Of a stretch of 64,000 nucleotides of DNA, positions 27,537 to 36,911 are shown one piece after another (the stretch's first letter is position 1; the number at the start of each line of letters is the position of its first letter). The stretch is from Ketobacter sp. MCCC 1A13808 (GTDB lineage: Bacteria > Pseudomonadota > Gammaproteobacteria > Pseudomonadales > Ketobacteraceae): contig NZ_VRKW01000001.1 of assembly GCF_009746715.1 (NCBI RefSeq), positions 310,001-374,000 of the forward strand, written 5' to 3'. The notes under the pieces are model-generated. The model did not search any database and had not been told where the DNA came from. It was given only the letters and a program-made list of their open reading frames with translations. The position numbers and the translations under genes are program-made.

Positions 27537-28937
27537 TTAAAACAAGGCACTTCCGGGCACACGAGGGAATGGAATCACATCGCGAACGTTGTCCAGACCG
27601 GTGATATAGTTAAGTAACCGTTCAAAGCCCAAACCAAATCCTGCGTGGGGCACCGTTCCATATCGGCGCAGATCCCGATACCACCACAGGTCCTCTTTGA
27701 GCCCGAGTGCATCCATTTTTTCATCCAACAAGTCCAGCCGTTCTTCGCGCTGACTGCCCCCGATGATTTCACCAATTCCCGGAGCCAGTACATCCATGGC
27801 AGCACAGGTTTTATCATCGTCGTTGGCCCGCATATAAAACGCCTTAATAGACTTAGGATAATTCATCAGAATCACCGGCCGGCCGACATGCTCTTCTGCC
27901 AGGTAGCGCTCGTGCTCTGATTGCAAATCGACACCCCAATGCAAGGGAAATTCAAACTGTTTGCCGCACTTTTCCAAGATGGTAATCGCCTCGGAATAAT
28001 CCATTCTAACAAACTCGGAATCGACGATGGATTGCAGCCGGGTGATGGCATCGGCATTGACATGCTGGGCGAAGAACGCCATATCATCGCCGCACTCGTT
28101 GAGCACCGCTTTAAAAATTGTCTGTAGGAATTCTTCCGCCATATCCGCGTTATCCTGCAGATTGGCAAAGGCCACTTCCGGCTCCACCATCCAGAATTCG
28201 GCCAGATGCCGGCTGGTGTGAGAGTTCTCGGCGCGGAAGGTAGGTCCAAAGGTGTAAATGCGTGACAACGCGGTACAAAATGCTTCTCCATTCAGCTGAC
28301 CGGATACCGTCAGAAACGCCTCATCGGCAAAAAAATCACGAGAGAAATCAATTTCGCCCTTATCGTTGCGCGGAACCTGTAAAAGATCCAGGGTGCTGAC
28401 TCGGAACATTTCACCCGCCCCCTCGCAATCGCTTGCGGTGATAATCGGTGTGTTTACCCAGTTAAAACTGCGTTCAGAGAAGTAACGATGAATAGCCTGG
28501 TAGGCACTGTTACGTACCCGCGCCACCGCGCCGAATGTATTTGTCCGTGGCCGTAAATGAGCCACCGTGCGCAGATATTCGAAACTGTGTCGTTTTTTCG
28601 CAACAGGATAAGTTTCCGGATCATCGACCCAACCCAGCACCGAAATCGCCTGCGCTTGCAGTTCCACCGCCTGCTCTTTACCGGCGGATTTCACCAGCTC
28701 GCCGCTCACCTCCACGCTGCAACCGGCGCTCAATTTCAGCACGTCGTCCTGATAATTCGGCAACGATTGATCCGCTACCACTTGTATACCATCGAACGCG
28801 GACCCGTCATGCACATTAATAAAAGAGAAACCCGCCTTGGAATCACGCCGGGTACGCACCCACCCACGGATACTCACCTGAGATCCCAGCGGAGCCTTTG
28901 CCGCCAGGTAATCGGAAATCTGAAGTGGCCAATCCAT
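27537..28937 (-). CDS. asnS: Asparaginyl-tRNA synthetase
   Basis: Class IIb synthetase charging tRNA-Asn with asparagine. The 466-residue product has an N-terminal OB-fold anticodon-binding domain ([16 protein letters not shown], about residues 22-37). Catalytic motif 2 is [15 protein letters not shown] (about residues 232-246), and motif 3 is [15 protein letters not shown] near the C-terminus. Length matches E. coli AsnS (466). Its presence suggests direct Asn-tRNA formation rather than sole reliance on GatCAB. Upstream are 303 bp of non-coding DNA shared with a divergent GGDEF-EAL gene. Confidence 0.97.
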   Translation of the reverse strand: MDWPLQISDYLAAKAPLGSQVSIRGWVRTRRDSKAGFSFINVHDGSAFDGIQVVADQSLPNYQDDVLKLSAGCSVEVSGELVKSAGKEQAVELQAQAISVLGWVDDPETYPVAKKRHSFEYLRTVAHLRPRTNTFGAVARVRNSAYQAIHRYFSERSFNWVNTPIITASDCEGAGEMFRVSTLDLLQVPRNDKGEIDFSRDFFADEAFLTVSGQLNGEAFCTALSRIYTFGPTFRAENSHTSRHLAEFWMVEPEVAFANLQDNADMAEEFLQTIFKAVLNECGDDMAFFAQHVNADAITRLQSIVDSEFVRMDYSEAITILEKCGKQFEFPLHWGVDLQSEHERYLAEEHVGRPVILMNYPKSIKAFYMRANDDDKTCAAMDVLAPGIGEIIGGSQREERLDLLDEKMDALGLKEDLWWYRDLRRYGTVPHAGFGLGFERLLNYITGLDNVRDVIPFPRVPGSALF

Positions 28938-29240
28938 AAAAACCCTTTTCTAATCAATGATGTTAATCGTTACAAGATTCTCCCACCAAGGTCTGCGCGT
29001 CAAGGTGACTTTGGTGGATCCGACGCTCAACAAACCGTTCAACGCAGACAGCTAGCTGCACGGCCGGTGTGATTGGTTTCACAGTATCACAACAAATTCG
29101 TATTCAGCTAATTTCCGAATAAACAGTCTGTTAACGCATTTCCTTACGTTTATTTCCATAAAAATGCTAACAATGGGCTAGCACCCTAACTTAGTTATCT
29201 ATACTGATTACTTAACCGTCATTTTAATTCCCGCGGACCT
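28938..29240. other. Intergenic region between divergent asnS and GGDEF-EAL gene
   Basis: 303 bp holding the promoters of both flanking genes. The half near 29100-29220 is AT-rich and shows several loose -10-like hexamers, but I cannot assign one with confidence. No structured RNA, terminator or repeat is evident. Confidence 0.5.
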
Positions 29241-31655
29241 ATGAAATTACAGACTAAGTTTTTCATCATCCTGGTGCTACTGGTGCTGGTACCTTCCCTG
29301 GTGATCATATCGCTAACCAAAGGCCGCTTTTCATCCATGGTAGAAGTCTCTACCCAAAAGCAGGTTGGCATGTTCGCTGAACAAGTATCCTGGTCTATTC
29401 AATCCAGCGAGGAAGCACTTGCAGACTTACAACAGACAATTGCTCAAATTTTAATCGAGTCCGAGAACGCTGTAACCGATCCTCGCGTCGAAACCAGCTG
29501 GATAGTGCACTTGACTGCACAACTGGACCAGCTCCGGCAAGAGCAGCCGTTTGCCCGCTATATTGAAATCAAACACGAGAACGGAAAAGTGCTCACTCAT
29601 TCCGGTTATCCGTTGCAGAACCTGCAGAATCATCCCGGCCGGGCCTTTTTACAAAGTGATGGCCACCTTTTCTTATCCAGCACCCAATCCTTACCCCTCA
29701 ATGCAACTAGCGAGAACTATCATTTACGCATTGATATCGGCCTGGACAACCTGGAACGACTAATTAAAACAACCCGACGAAAATCCCACACCATGCTCAT
29801 GCTGCAAAACGCCGACCATGACATTCTGATTGATGACAGCTCGTTAGCGTCTGCATTGGACAGCGCCCTTGCACTTATTTCCGGCAATATAGGTACAGCA
29901 AACCATTCTCAGGCATTTACCTGGAACCGTTCCAGTTTTCATCTCAACCAGCAGAGTCTGTCCGGTCAGGCGTCTTTGATCGTTTTAAGCCCGAATCTTA
30001 ACGAGGAAGTATTTTCAGAAAACCTGTATTCACAGCTGAGTTATGTGGCTGTGATTTCATTGCTATTCAGTCTTTTCATTATCCATGGCATGACCACCGC
30101 ATTAATCACCCAGCCGCTGAAACAGTTTCAGAATCTGGTCAAAAATATTATGGATGGCAACCTCAAACAACGTCTAACCATGAACCGGAGCGATGAAGTA
30201 GGCCAGCTTTCCGGCAGCCTGGAAGACTTACGCAAACATCTGCAGGATACATCACAGCATATCGAGGAGCTGGCTTACTTTGACACCCTGACCGGGCTGC
30301 CGAATAAAGTTAATTTCATCGATACCATTCAAAAGCTGATTGAGAAATCAAATTCTTCACGACATCACGTGGCCATTTTATTTTTTGACCTGGACAATTT
30401 TAAACATGTGAATGACGGGCTCGGCCACGAACTTGGCGATACCTTGCTAATGCAAGTGGGTGCACGACTCAAGGAAAGCATTCGTAGTCACGATGTCCTC
30501 AGCAACAGCTCCAGAGAATGGAACGATGAAAACGACGCCATGATTGCACGACTGGGCGGAGATGAGTTCACTGTTGTCCTTTCCAAAATCGGTTCGGCCG
30601 GTGAAGCTGCGAAAGTAGCAGAAAGAATACTGCAACGACTGAGTCAATCGTTTCTGCTCAAAGACAGTGAAATATTCATCAGTGCCAGTATCGGCATTTC
30701 GATGTTTCCCAAAGATGGAAATACCCCTGAAATATTATTGAAAAACGCCGATTTAGCTATGTATTCAGCGAAATCAAATGGTAAGAACAATTTCCGATTC
30801 TACGATGCGCAAATGAATACCCCTATGCTGGAACGCATCGAATTAGAGTCTTCAATGCGCACCGCTTTGGAAAACCACGAATTCCTTTTGCACTTCCAAC
30901 CGAAAATTCCGCTCAACGGGGGCCACCGCTATGAATACGAAACCCTGATGCGGTGGCAGCACCCTACCCGCGGCATGATCAGCCCCGGTTTGTTCATCCC
31001 CATGGCAGAAGACTGCGGATACATTCAAAATTTAGGAGATTGGGCGATTGAGCAATGCTGCATACAAATAGAACAGTGGAATCAGCGCGACATAAAACCG
31101 TTGAGTGTCTCTGTCAATTTGTCGCCCGTGCAGCTTAACTATGGTAACCCGCTCCAAACCATCAAGCGCTGCCTTGCTATCTATAAGGTCGAACCGCATC
31201 AGCTTGAAATCGAGATTACAGAATCCGGACTGATGCAAAACGAAAACCATGCGATTAATTTGCTAAGGGATATAAAAGCCTTGGGTGTGCGAATTGCGCT
31301 GGATGATTTCGGAACCGGCTATTCGTCACTGGCCTACTTGCTGCGTTTTCCCATCGACACGTTAAAAATTGACCGGGCGTTTATCAAAGATCTTGAACAC
31401 AATGAAGAATCGTTAATCGTACTTGAAACCATTATCTCATTGGCGAAACGCCTGAATTTGGAAGTGGTTGCGGAAGGAGTGGAGACGGAAGAGCAGTTCA
31501 AACTGTTAAAAGACCGGGATTGTGATTACATCCAGGGATTCTACTTTTCCAAGCCGCTCATCGCAGAGGAAGCCATGGACTACGTAGTAGAGTATTTCAA
31601 TGCGCTTCCGGAAACGATTAGCGTTTTCCCGGCACCTCGTCGTTTACCAAACTGA
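29241..31655 (+). CDS. Membrane-bound sensor with HAMP, GGDEF and EAL domains
   Basis: Inner-membrane c-di-GMP enzyme of 804 residues. It has a TM segment (about 8-27), a periplasmic sensor of about 240 residues, a second TM (about 268-292), HAMP (about 290-340), GGDEF (about 350-525) and EAL (about 535-790). The cyclase motif is intact (RLGGDEF), but no RxxD inhibitory site stands five residues upstream (ENDA instead). The GGDEF domain also has a small insertion just before the motif. The EAL domain keeps its ligands: ETLMRW, VNLSP, EITES, DDFGTGYSSL, KID, EGVETEEQ and YIQGFYFSKPL. Both activities are possible; phosphodiesterase is well supported. Monocistronic, divergent from asnS. Confidence 0.93.
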   Translation: MKLQTKFFIILVLLVLVPSLVIISLTKGRFSSMVEVSTQKQVGMFAEQVSWSIQSSEEALADLQQTIAQILIESENAVTDPRVETSWIVHLTAQLDQLRQEQPFARYIEIKHENGKVLTHSGYPLQNLQNHPGRAFLQSDGHLFLSSTQSLPLNATSENYHLRIDIGLDNLERLIKTTRRKSHTMLMLQNADHDILIDDSSLASALDSALALISGNIGTANHSQAFTWNRSSFHLNQQSLSGQASLIVLSPNLNEEVFSENLYSQLSYVAVISLLFSLFIIHGMTTALITQPLKQFQNLVKNIMDGNLKQRLTMNRSDEVGQLSGSLEDLRKHLQDTSQHIEELAYFDTLTGLPNKVNFIDTIQKLIEKSNSSRHHVAILFFDLDNFKHVNDGLGHELGDTLLMQVGARLKESIRSHDVLSNSSREWNDENDAMIARLGGDEFTVVLSKIGSAGEAAKVAERILQRLSQSFLLKDSEIFISASIGISMFPKDGNTPEILLKNADLAMYSAKSNGKNNFRFYDAQMNTPMLERIELESSMRTALENHEFLLHFQPKIPLNGGHRYEYETLMRWQHPTRGMISPGLFIPMAEDCGYIQNLGDWAIEQCCIQIEQWNQRDIKPLSVSVNLSPVQLNYGNPLQTIKRCLAIYKVEPHQLEIEITESGLMQNENHAINLLRDIKALGVRIALDDFGTGYSSLAYLLRFPIDTLKIDRAFIKDLEHNEESLIVLETIISLAKRLNLEVVAEGVETEEQFKLLKDRDCDYIQGFYFSKPLIAEEAMDYVVEYFNALPETISVFPAPRRLPN

Positions 31656-31696
31656 TTGGCCCGAGGCACCGGGTGAGAACACAGATCTAGCTGCTG

Positions 31697-32017
31697 CTAT
31701 TCTTCAACAACCGCTTCATCGATAACCGTTTTCAGCTCACCCTGCTGAGCCATCTCCATAATAATATCACTGCCGCCCAACAACTCCCCTTTCACCCACA
31801 ATTGCGGAAATGTAGGCCAATTGGCGTATTTCGGCAGTTCCGCACGGATGTCCGGATGTTCAAGAATATTGACGTAAGCGAACGGTTTGCCGATGGTCAT
31901 CAATGCTTCAACGGCACGGGAAGAGAAACCGCACTGGGGGAACTGGGGGGTACCCTTCATATAAAGAATGACATTATTGGTGGATATTTGGTCTTTTATG
32001 ACTTCAAGCGTTTCCAT
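31697..32017 (-). CDS. grxD: Monothiol glutaredoxin Grx4/GrxD
   Basis: CGFS-type glutaredoxin that carries a 2Fe-2S cluster with glutathione and hands it to target proteins. The 106-residue product has the motif KGTPQFPQCGFSSRAVEAL, with the single active Cys in CGFS, and the glutathione-binding region WPTFPQLWVKGELLGGSDI. A longer frame extends upstream to 32083, but METLEVIKDQI at 32017 is the family start. It is convergent with the GGDEF-EAL gene, about 40 bp away. Confidence 0.95.
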   Translation of the reverse strand: METLEVIKDQISTNNVILYMKGTPQFPQCGFSSRAVEALMTIGKPFAYVNILEHPDIRAELPKYANWPTFPQLWVKGELLGGSDIIMEMAQQGELKTVIDEAVVEE

Positions 32018-32187
32018 TTTTGCACCTATAGCGGAAAATTGGTTTGCAAACAGAGCCCATTGTACCAAAGAGCCGCGCCGCAAACACCTAGTGTAATCAG
32101 GCGATCCCGCCCGTCCTGCTGGAACCCGATCGAGGTCGACGTGAAATAGAGTACGGGCCCGGTGGCATCAAAATGACGCTGACAGTC

Positions 32188-32847
32188 TCAATCGCATTTT
32201 TCGTGAACGGCAGGAACCTGCAAAAAATCATAGGGTTGATAGTTACGGTAGTGCGCTGGAGCCCACTGCCCCAGATTTACAATCGTCTCTATCGCAACAT
32301 CAACATTGCTTTTGTCCGCTAACCATTGCGGGATTGCACCACCCCACTGACTACCTGCTTCAAAACGGGTTCGGGTTTTACAACCGGGCAATGCAGTCAA
32401 TTGCCAGTGCCCGAAACTGGTCTGAACCCGTTTAAACCCCTTTAGTTCCGGAATGGCATCAGGCCGGTTTTGCATTTCAATATCGATGACACCCGCGCCA
32501 GGTTGTGAAACCGTAAACAACGTGATCGCGTCTCTCGCTTTAACTAACCAGGCTGAACCGGTTTGGATATGCACCAGTGTTTGTGTCGGGCTGAGTCGTT
32601 TTATCATTTCCACTTTTTTCAAATAGGGAAACCAGTTCAGCTGTTCAGCCGGATCCTGTAACAGCGCTAGCAACGGTAGTAGTGGTGCATTAATATCTGC
32701 CTCTACCCGCACTTTATCAAACGCACTTCCCGCTTCCGTCCAAACCGTAATACCTTCCTCGGGTGACTTCTGCTGCTGCCATGCCACGGAATCATCCGTA
32801 GCAAACAGCAGGCAGCCGCTTATTAACAGCAGCAATACAAATCGCAT
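32188..32847 (-). CDS. START-like lipid-binding domain protein, exported
   Basis: The 219-residue precursor has a clear signal peptide (hydrophobic residues 2-16, LLLLISGCLLFA, cleavage near AWQQQ). The mature part fits a START/SRPBCC domain: VRVEADINAPLLPLLALLQD followed by LNWFPYLKKVEMIKRLSPT and GVIDIEMQNRPDAIPE. Such periplasmic START proteins are common in gammaproteobacteria; the ligand is unknown. It is 80 bp downstream of the molybdopterin oxidoreductase gene on the same strand and may be read from the same transcript. Confidence 0.82.
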   Translation of the reverse strand: MRFVLLLLISGCLLFATDDSVAWQQQKSPEEGITVWTEAGSAFDKVRVEADINAPLLPLLALLQDPAEQLNWFPYLKKVEMIKRLSPTQTLVHIQTGSAWLVKARDAITLFTVSQPGAGVIDIEMQNRPDAIPELKGFKRVQTSFGHWQLTALPGCKTRTRFEAGSQWGGAIPQWLADKSNVDVAIETIVNLGQWAPAHYRNYQPYDFLQVPAVHEKCD

Positions 32848-32927
32848 AACCTCGCTCCGTTTCGTTTATCGCTTGAGGCGCCGAGTGCGGCGACGCCCCA
32901 CACCACGGCAATAATGCCTGTAGCGTT

Positions 32928-35042
32928 TTAATCGATCGCCGACACCGCAACGGGTACACCGTTCAACGCAGCGTTACCGGAGAGTTGATCCAAAAACCGA
33001 TCGTCAGTGAGGTCATTGGCGCTGACGCCGGCGTTGGCTTGAGCAATCTCCAGTTGCACCCCTTCCCGGGTATGCCCCCAGCCATGAGGCAGACTCACAA
33101 CCCCGCTCATCATCTCATCACTGGCTTCAAGCACCGCTATCACCTGCCCCACTCGGGAGCAAACCTGAACATCCTGACCGCTCACAAAACCCAGTTTTTC
33201 AGCATCGCGCGGGTTCATCAGCAACTGGCAACGCCCCTTGCCTTTGACCAGCCTTTGATAATTATGCATCCAGGAATTGTTGCTTCTTACGTGTCGACGC
33301 CCGATCAGGGAAAATGGCTTGTCCGGATCCGGTTCGGACGCCGCCAGCAAACGGGAAAGATCCTTTAAAACCGCTTCCGGCGCACAACGAATCATCTTAT
33401 CCTGATGTGCCAATCGCTCAGGGAATTGTGACTCATGGGCACCCAGATCAATGCCGTGGGGGTTCTCCTGTAAGGCCTGGAAACTGACACTGTTCTTATG
33501 GGGGCCCGCTTGTAAGCCCATGGCCAACATCATTTCAGGCGCGAATACAGACGCAGGTTCGTTACCCAACAATGCGTTCACTTTTGCTCCCAGCTCCGAC
33601 ATGATCTCCCAATCATGACGAGTATCAGCCGGTTTAGGAAACAACGCCGGACTGTACTTAGCAACGTTGCGCACCGCAAACGGCAATAATGCCAAATCGT
33701 AGTGATCGTGTTCCAAAGGGCTGGTAGGGGGTAAAATCACATCGGCAAATCGGGTGGTCTCATTGATATAGAAATCGATGGATACCATAAATTCCAGGGA
33801 AGCTAAGGCCTGCTCCAACTGGCGCCCGTTCGGGGTCGACAACACCGGATTGCCTGCGCCAGTAATCAGGGCGCGAATCTGCCCTTCTCCCGACGTCAGG
33901 ATTTCTTCCGCCAATGCTGAACTGGGCAACTCGCCACCGAATTCCGGCAAGCCCCGCACCCGGCTCTGCCAGACATTAAAATGACCGGGTTTACTGGTGG
34001 CGCCATAGATAGGATCAATAGCGGGCAAGCTAAAGGTGTAGCCGCCCGGCACATCCAGATGACCGGTGATAATATTGAGTAATTGGATACCCCATTGGCA
34101 TACGGAACCAAATTGCTGAACCGAAATTCCCATGCGACCATAAATAGATGCCCGCTCTGTATGTGCAAGGTCATGAGCAAGTTGACGCAAGGTATCGGCA
34201 ACAATACCGGTCTTGGATTCCGCTAATTCCGCAGTAAACGGTTGAACTGCTTTTTCCGCTTTATCCAGGTCCGCAAGATGCTTGCCCAAGTGCGCGGTTT
34301 TGACCCAGCCGTTGCGGAAAATTTCCCTCGCCATGGCCAACAAAAAATAGGCATCCGTACCCGGTCGGATAAATTCATGCTGATCGGCTATTTCTGCGGT
34401 TTCACTGCGGCGTGGATCAATTACCACCATTTTGCCGCCACGCTGACGCAATGCTTTCGCGCGAAGGCGAAAGCCCGGCACACTCCATATACTGCCATTG
34501 GATGCCATAGGATTACCGCCAACAATGATCAGTAAATCACTGCGGTCAATATCAGGCACCGGCACCTGCACCTGGTGTCCGTACATCCAATAACACATGA
34601 GCTGGTGCGGTAACTGGTCTACCGAGGTGGCCGAAAACCGGTTGCGGGTTTTTAAGGGTTTAAACAGATAACTGCTGTGGGTCATCATGCCCCAGTTATG
34701 TACCGTCGGATTTCCCATATAGATGCCCAGGGCATTGTTGCCATGCTGTTGTCGAATGCCAACCAGATTTGCTGCCACCAAATCGTAGGCTTCTTCCCAG
34801 CTGATGGTTTGCCATTGATCGCCGACCCGACGCATGGGAAAGCGCAATCGGTCAGGGTCTGTATGAATATCAACAATTGCTGTGGATTTCGGACAAACGT
34901 AGCCCTGGCTCAGGGGGTCTTCCGCATCCCCTTTCACGCTTAATACCTGATCACCTTCAGTGGTAATCTCCAGTCCGCACATGGCTTCGCACAAATGGCA
35001 AACCCGGTAGTGTGTCTGTTGCTTCTGCATTTGGTTTTGCAT
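32928..35042 (-). CDS. Molybdopterin-dependent oxidoreductase, Fe-S containing
   Basis: Member of the DMSO reductase superfamily (formate dehydrogenase/BisC-like), 704 residues. The N-terminal 4Fe-4S motif is CHLCEAMCGLEI plus a fourth Cys in GYVCPKS (spacing Cys-x2-Cys-x3-Cys-x27-Cys). The molybdopterin-guanine-dinucleotide binding domain follows, and the C-terminal cofactor-binding domain contains NPRDAEKLGFVSGQDVQV. No twin-arginine signal is visible, so it should be cytoplasmic. The ATG at 35042 is preferred over a start at 35078 because it lies after the hydantoinase-B stop and has GAGGCGAAGG ahead of it. Electron partner and substrate are unknown. Confidence 0.88.
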   Translation of the reverse strand: MQNQMQKQQTHYRVCHLCEAMCGLEITTEGDQVLSVKGDAEDPLSQGYVCPKSTAIVDIHTDPDRLRFPMRRVGDQWQTISWEEAYDLVAANLVGIRQQHGNNALGIYMGNPTVHNWGMMTHSSYLFKPLKTRNRFSATSVDQLPHQLMCYWMYGHQVQVPVPDIDRSDLLIIVGGNPMASNGSIWSVPGFRLRAKALRQRGGKMVVIDPRRSETAEIADQHEFIRPGTDAYFLLAMAREIFRNGWVKTAHLGKHLADLDKAEKAVQPFTAELAESKTGIVADTLRQLAHDLAHTERASIYGRMGISVQQFGSVCQWGIQLLNIITGHLDVPGGYTFSLPAIDPIYGATSKPGHFNVWQSRVRGLPEFGGELPSSALAEEILTSGEGQIRALITGAGNPVLSTPNGRQLEQALASLEFMVSIDFYINETTRFADVILPPTSPLEHDHYDLALLPFAVRNVAKYSPALFPKPADTRHDWEIMSELGAKVNALLGNEPASVFAPEMMLAMGLQAGPHKNSVSFQALQENPHGIDLGAHESQFPERLAHQDKMIRCAPEAVLKDLSRLLAASEPDPDKPFSLIGRRHVRSNNSWMHNYQRLVKGKGRCQLLMNPRDAEKLGFVSGQDVQVCSRVGQVIAVLEASDEMMSGVVSLPHGWGHTREGVQLEIAQANAGVSANDLTDDRFLDQLSGNAALNGVPVAVSAID

Positions 35043-35055
35043 ACCTTCGCCTCTC

Positions 35056-36615
35056 TCACTCAGTCCAGCCACCACCACCCGGTGTCGCCACTGTCAGTAC
35101 ATCCCCTGGTTTCACCTGCAAAGTCACTTTGCCGGCGACTATTTTATTATTTAACGTATTTCTGCCCCGTTCTGCCTCGCCTCCCCCGTTTAACCCCCAC
35201 GGCGCATTGACACGTCGCTCCGTTAGCAGAGTCACTGTCGCCGGTTGCAAAAAGGCGACTTCCCGCACCAGACCATCGCCTCCCCGGTGCTGTCCCGTTC
35301 CGCCGGAACCGGTTCGGATCTGATAGCGCAGCACCCGCAATGGATAATGCGCCTCCAGGCTTTCCACCGGCGTATTCAGGGTATTGGTCATATGGGTCTG
35401 AACCGCACTCAACCCGTCCCCCGTTGGCGATGCACCCATTCCGCCGGCCATGGTTTCATAATAATCCCAGCGCCTGCCGTCATCATAAACGGCCCCCATT
35501 GCCAGATTGTTCATACTGCCGTGACTGGCAGCCGGAATCCGCTGCGGTATTGCTTGCGACAACGCGCCCAAAATCACATCGACAATGCGGGTACTGGTTT
35601 CCACATTGCCTGCGGCCACGGCTGCCGGATAACGTGCGTTGAGCAAACTGCCCGCTTCCGCTTTCAATTGAATGCACCGAAAGGCACCGGCACAGGCGGG
35701 CACCCGCTCCGGCATCAAGCAGCGAAACACATACAAAACCGCAGCCGCTGCGACCGACAACGGGCAGTTCACATTGCCCGGCACCTGAGCGGAGGTGCCG
35801 GCAAAGTCCACTTCAACCTCGCCGCTTTTAATAGTGATACAGGCCACAATCGCAATGTTTTCGTTACCCAGGCCGTCGTCGTCCAGACAATCCAGAAAAC
35901 GGTACTCGCCATCGGGAATTTCCAGCAAGCTATCCCGGGCCAGGATTTCTGCGTACTGATTCAGATCCTCAACCATGCGCAAATAACCATTCGAGCCATA
36001 GCGCTCGATGAGCTGCTGCAAACGCGTCACACCCACCCGGTTCGCACTGACCTGTGCCGTGAAATCGCCAACCGATGTCACATCGCTCGCACTATCCTGC
36101 GATAAACTGCCAGCCGGCAGCCCCGCCAGCTTTTCCAATAATCCGAGCTGCCACTCACCTTTGCGAATCAGATAATCCGGAGCGATCACCACGCCTTCTT
36201 CGTGAAGATTACCGGATACCGGCATGGAACCCGGCGCACTGGCTCCAATATTGGCATGATGCGCACGGTTGGCGACAAAGGCGATGAGTGCACCGGCATC
36301 AAACACCGGAGCGATCACAGTGACATCCGGCAGGTGGGTGCCCCCCATAAACGGATCGTTCACCACCACCATATCACCCGCGGCCCATTCAAGTCGGGTC
36401 ACGATAGACGCCATCGCGTAAGCCATGCTGCCCAGATGCACCGGAATATGGGCAGCCTGTGCAGTGAGATTACCTTTCGCATCAAAGATGGCGCAGGAGA
36501 AATCCAGACGGTCCTTGATATTGGGTGAAAAGGCAGCGCGCTTCAGCGCGGCACCCATTTCGTCGCAAATGGATTCAATTCTGCTGGAAAACACACTGAG
36601 TTCGATTGGGTTCAT
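35056..36615 (-). CDS. Hydantoinase B/oxoprolinase-family protein (solitary B subunit)
   Basis: Homologue of the B subunit of ATP-dependent N-methylhydantoinase, 5-oxoprolinase and acetone carboxylase-type enzymes, 519 residues. Family segments are FDAKGNLTAQAAHIPVHLGS, GDMVVVNDPFMGGTHLPDVT, VDFAGTSAQVPGNVNCPLS and GGMGASPTGDGLSAVQTHM. The ATG at 36615 matches the family start (MNPIELSVFSSRIESI). The companion A subunit (HyuA, about 700 residues) is not adjacent on either side. It is followed 13 bp later by the molybdopterin oxidoreductase gene, an unusual operon pairing. Function cannot be assigned beyond the family. Confidence 0.88.
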   Translation of the reverse strand: MNPIELSVFSSRIESICDEMGAALKRAAFSPNIKDRLDFSCAIFDAKGNLTAQAAHIPVHLGSMAYAMASIVTRLEWAAGDMVVVNDPFMGGTHLPDVTVIAPVFDAGALIAFVANRAHHANIGASAPGSMPVSGNLHEEGVVIAPDYLIRKGEWQLGLLEKLAGLPAGSLSQDSASDVTSVGDFTAQVSANRVGVTRLQQLIERYGSNGYLRMVEDLNQYAEILARDSLLEIPDGEYRFLDCLDDDGLGNENIAIVACITIKSGEVEVDFAGTSAQVPGNVNCPLSVAAAAVLYVFRCLMPERVPACAGAFRCIQLKAEAGSLLNARYPAAVAAGNVETSTRIVDVILGALSQAIPQRIPAASHGSMNNLAMGAVYDDGRRWDYYETMAGGMGASPTGDGLSAVQTHMTNTLNTPVESLEAHYPLRVLRYQIRTGSGGTGQHRGGDGLVREVAFLQPATVTLLTERRVNAPWGLNGGGEAERGRNTLNNKIVAGKVTLQVKPGDVLTVATPGGGGWTE

Positions 36616-36911
36616 AGGTTCGGGTACACCGGATCGGAGAATCAAATGCAATTAGGGAAACACAACTTTGCGCGGCAGTCGATCTATAGTCGGCCATCAG
36701 GGTGGAGGATTCAACGGCGAAATGTGCCATGTTGATGCTGGCTGGCCCAGGTTATTCGCGCCGATGCATCGCTCCGTACCCACATTGCACCCGCCATGGA
36801 ATCGGTCTATGATTAACGGTTTCATCGGCAGCAGCAGCTGCCTTTTTTTGTTTGCAGACCAGCGAAAACACCCTCACTGCAACAACATCTGGAGTTATCA
36901 GGAAACGTATT
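36616..36911. other. Intergenic region upstream of argD with a terminator
   Basis: 296 bp between divergent hyuB-like and argD. A TATAGT hexamer at 36685-36690 could be a plus-strand -10, but no matching -35 is convincing. A strong intrinsic terminator sits at 36827-36849, before argD. A transcript beginning upstream would be a leader or small RNA of roughly 150 nt. Confidence 0.45.
36827..36849 (+). terminator. Intrinsic terminator upstream of argD
   Basis: Stem GGCAGC (36827-36832) pairs with GCTGCC (36837-36842) around a four-base loop, followed by seven T residues. It lies 62 bp before the argD start with no plus-strand gene upstream, so it would end a leader transcript (attenuator) or a small RNA. 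Confidence 0.7.

Noticed and set aside
35245-36105. 286-residue plus-strand frame antisense to the hydantoinase-B gene
   Set aside because: High His/Arg/Gln content and no recognisable motifs, while the minus-strand frame is a clear family member; treated as a shadow frame.
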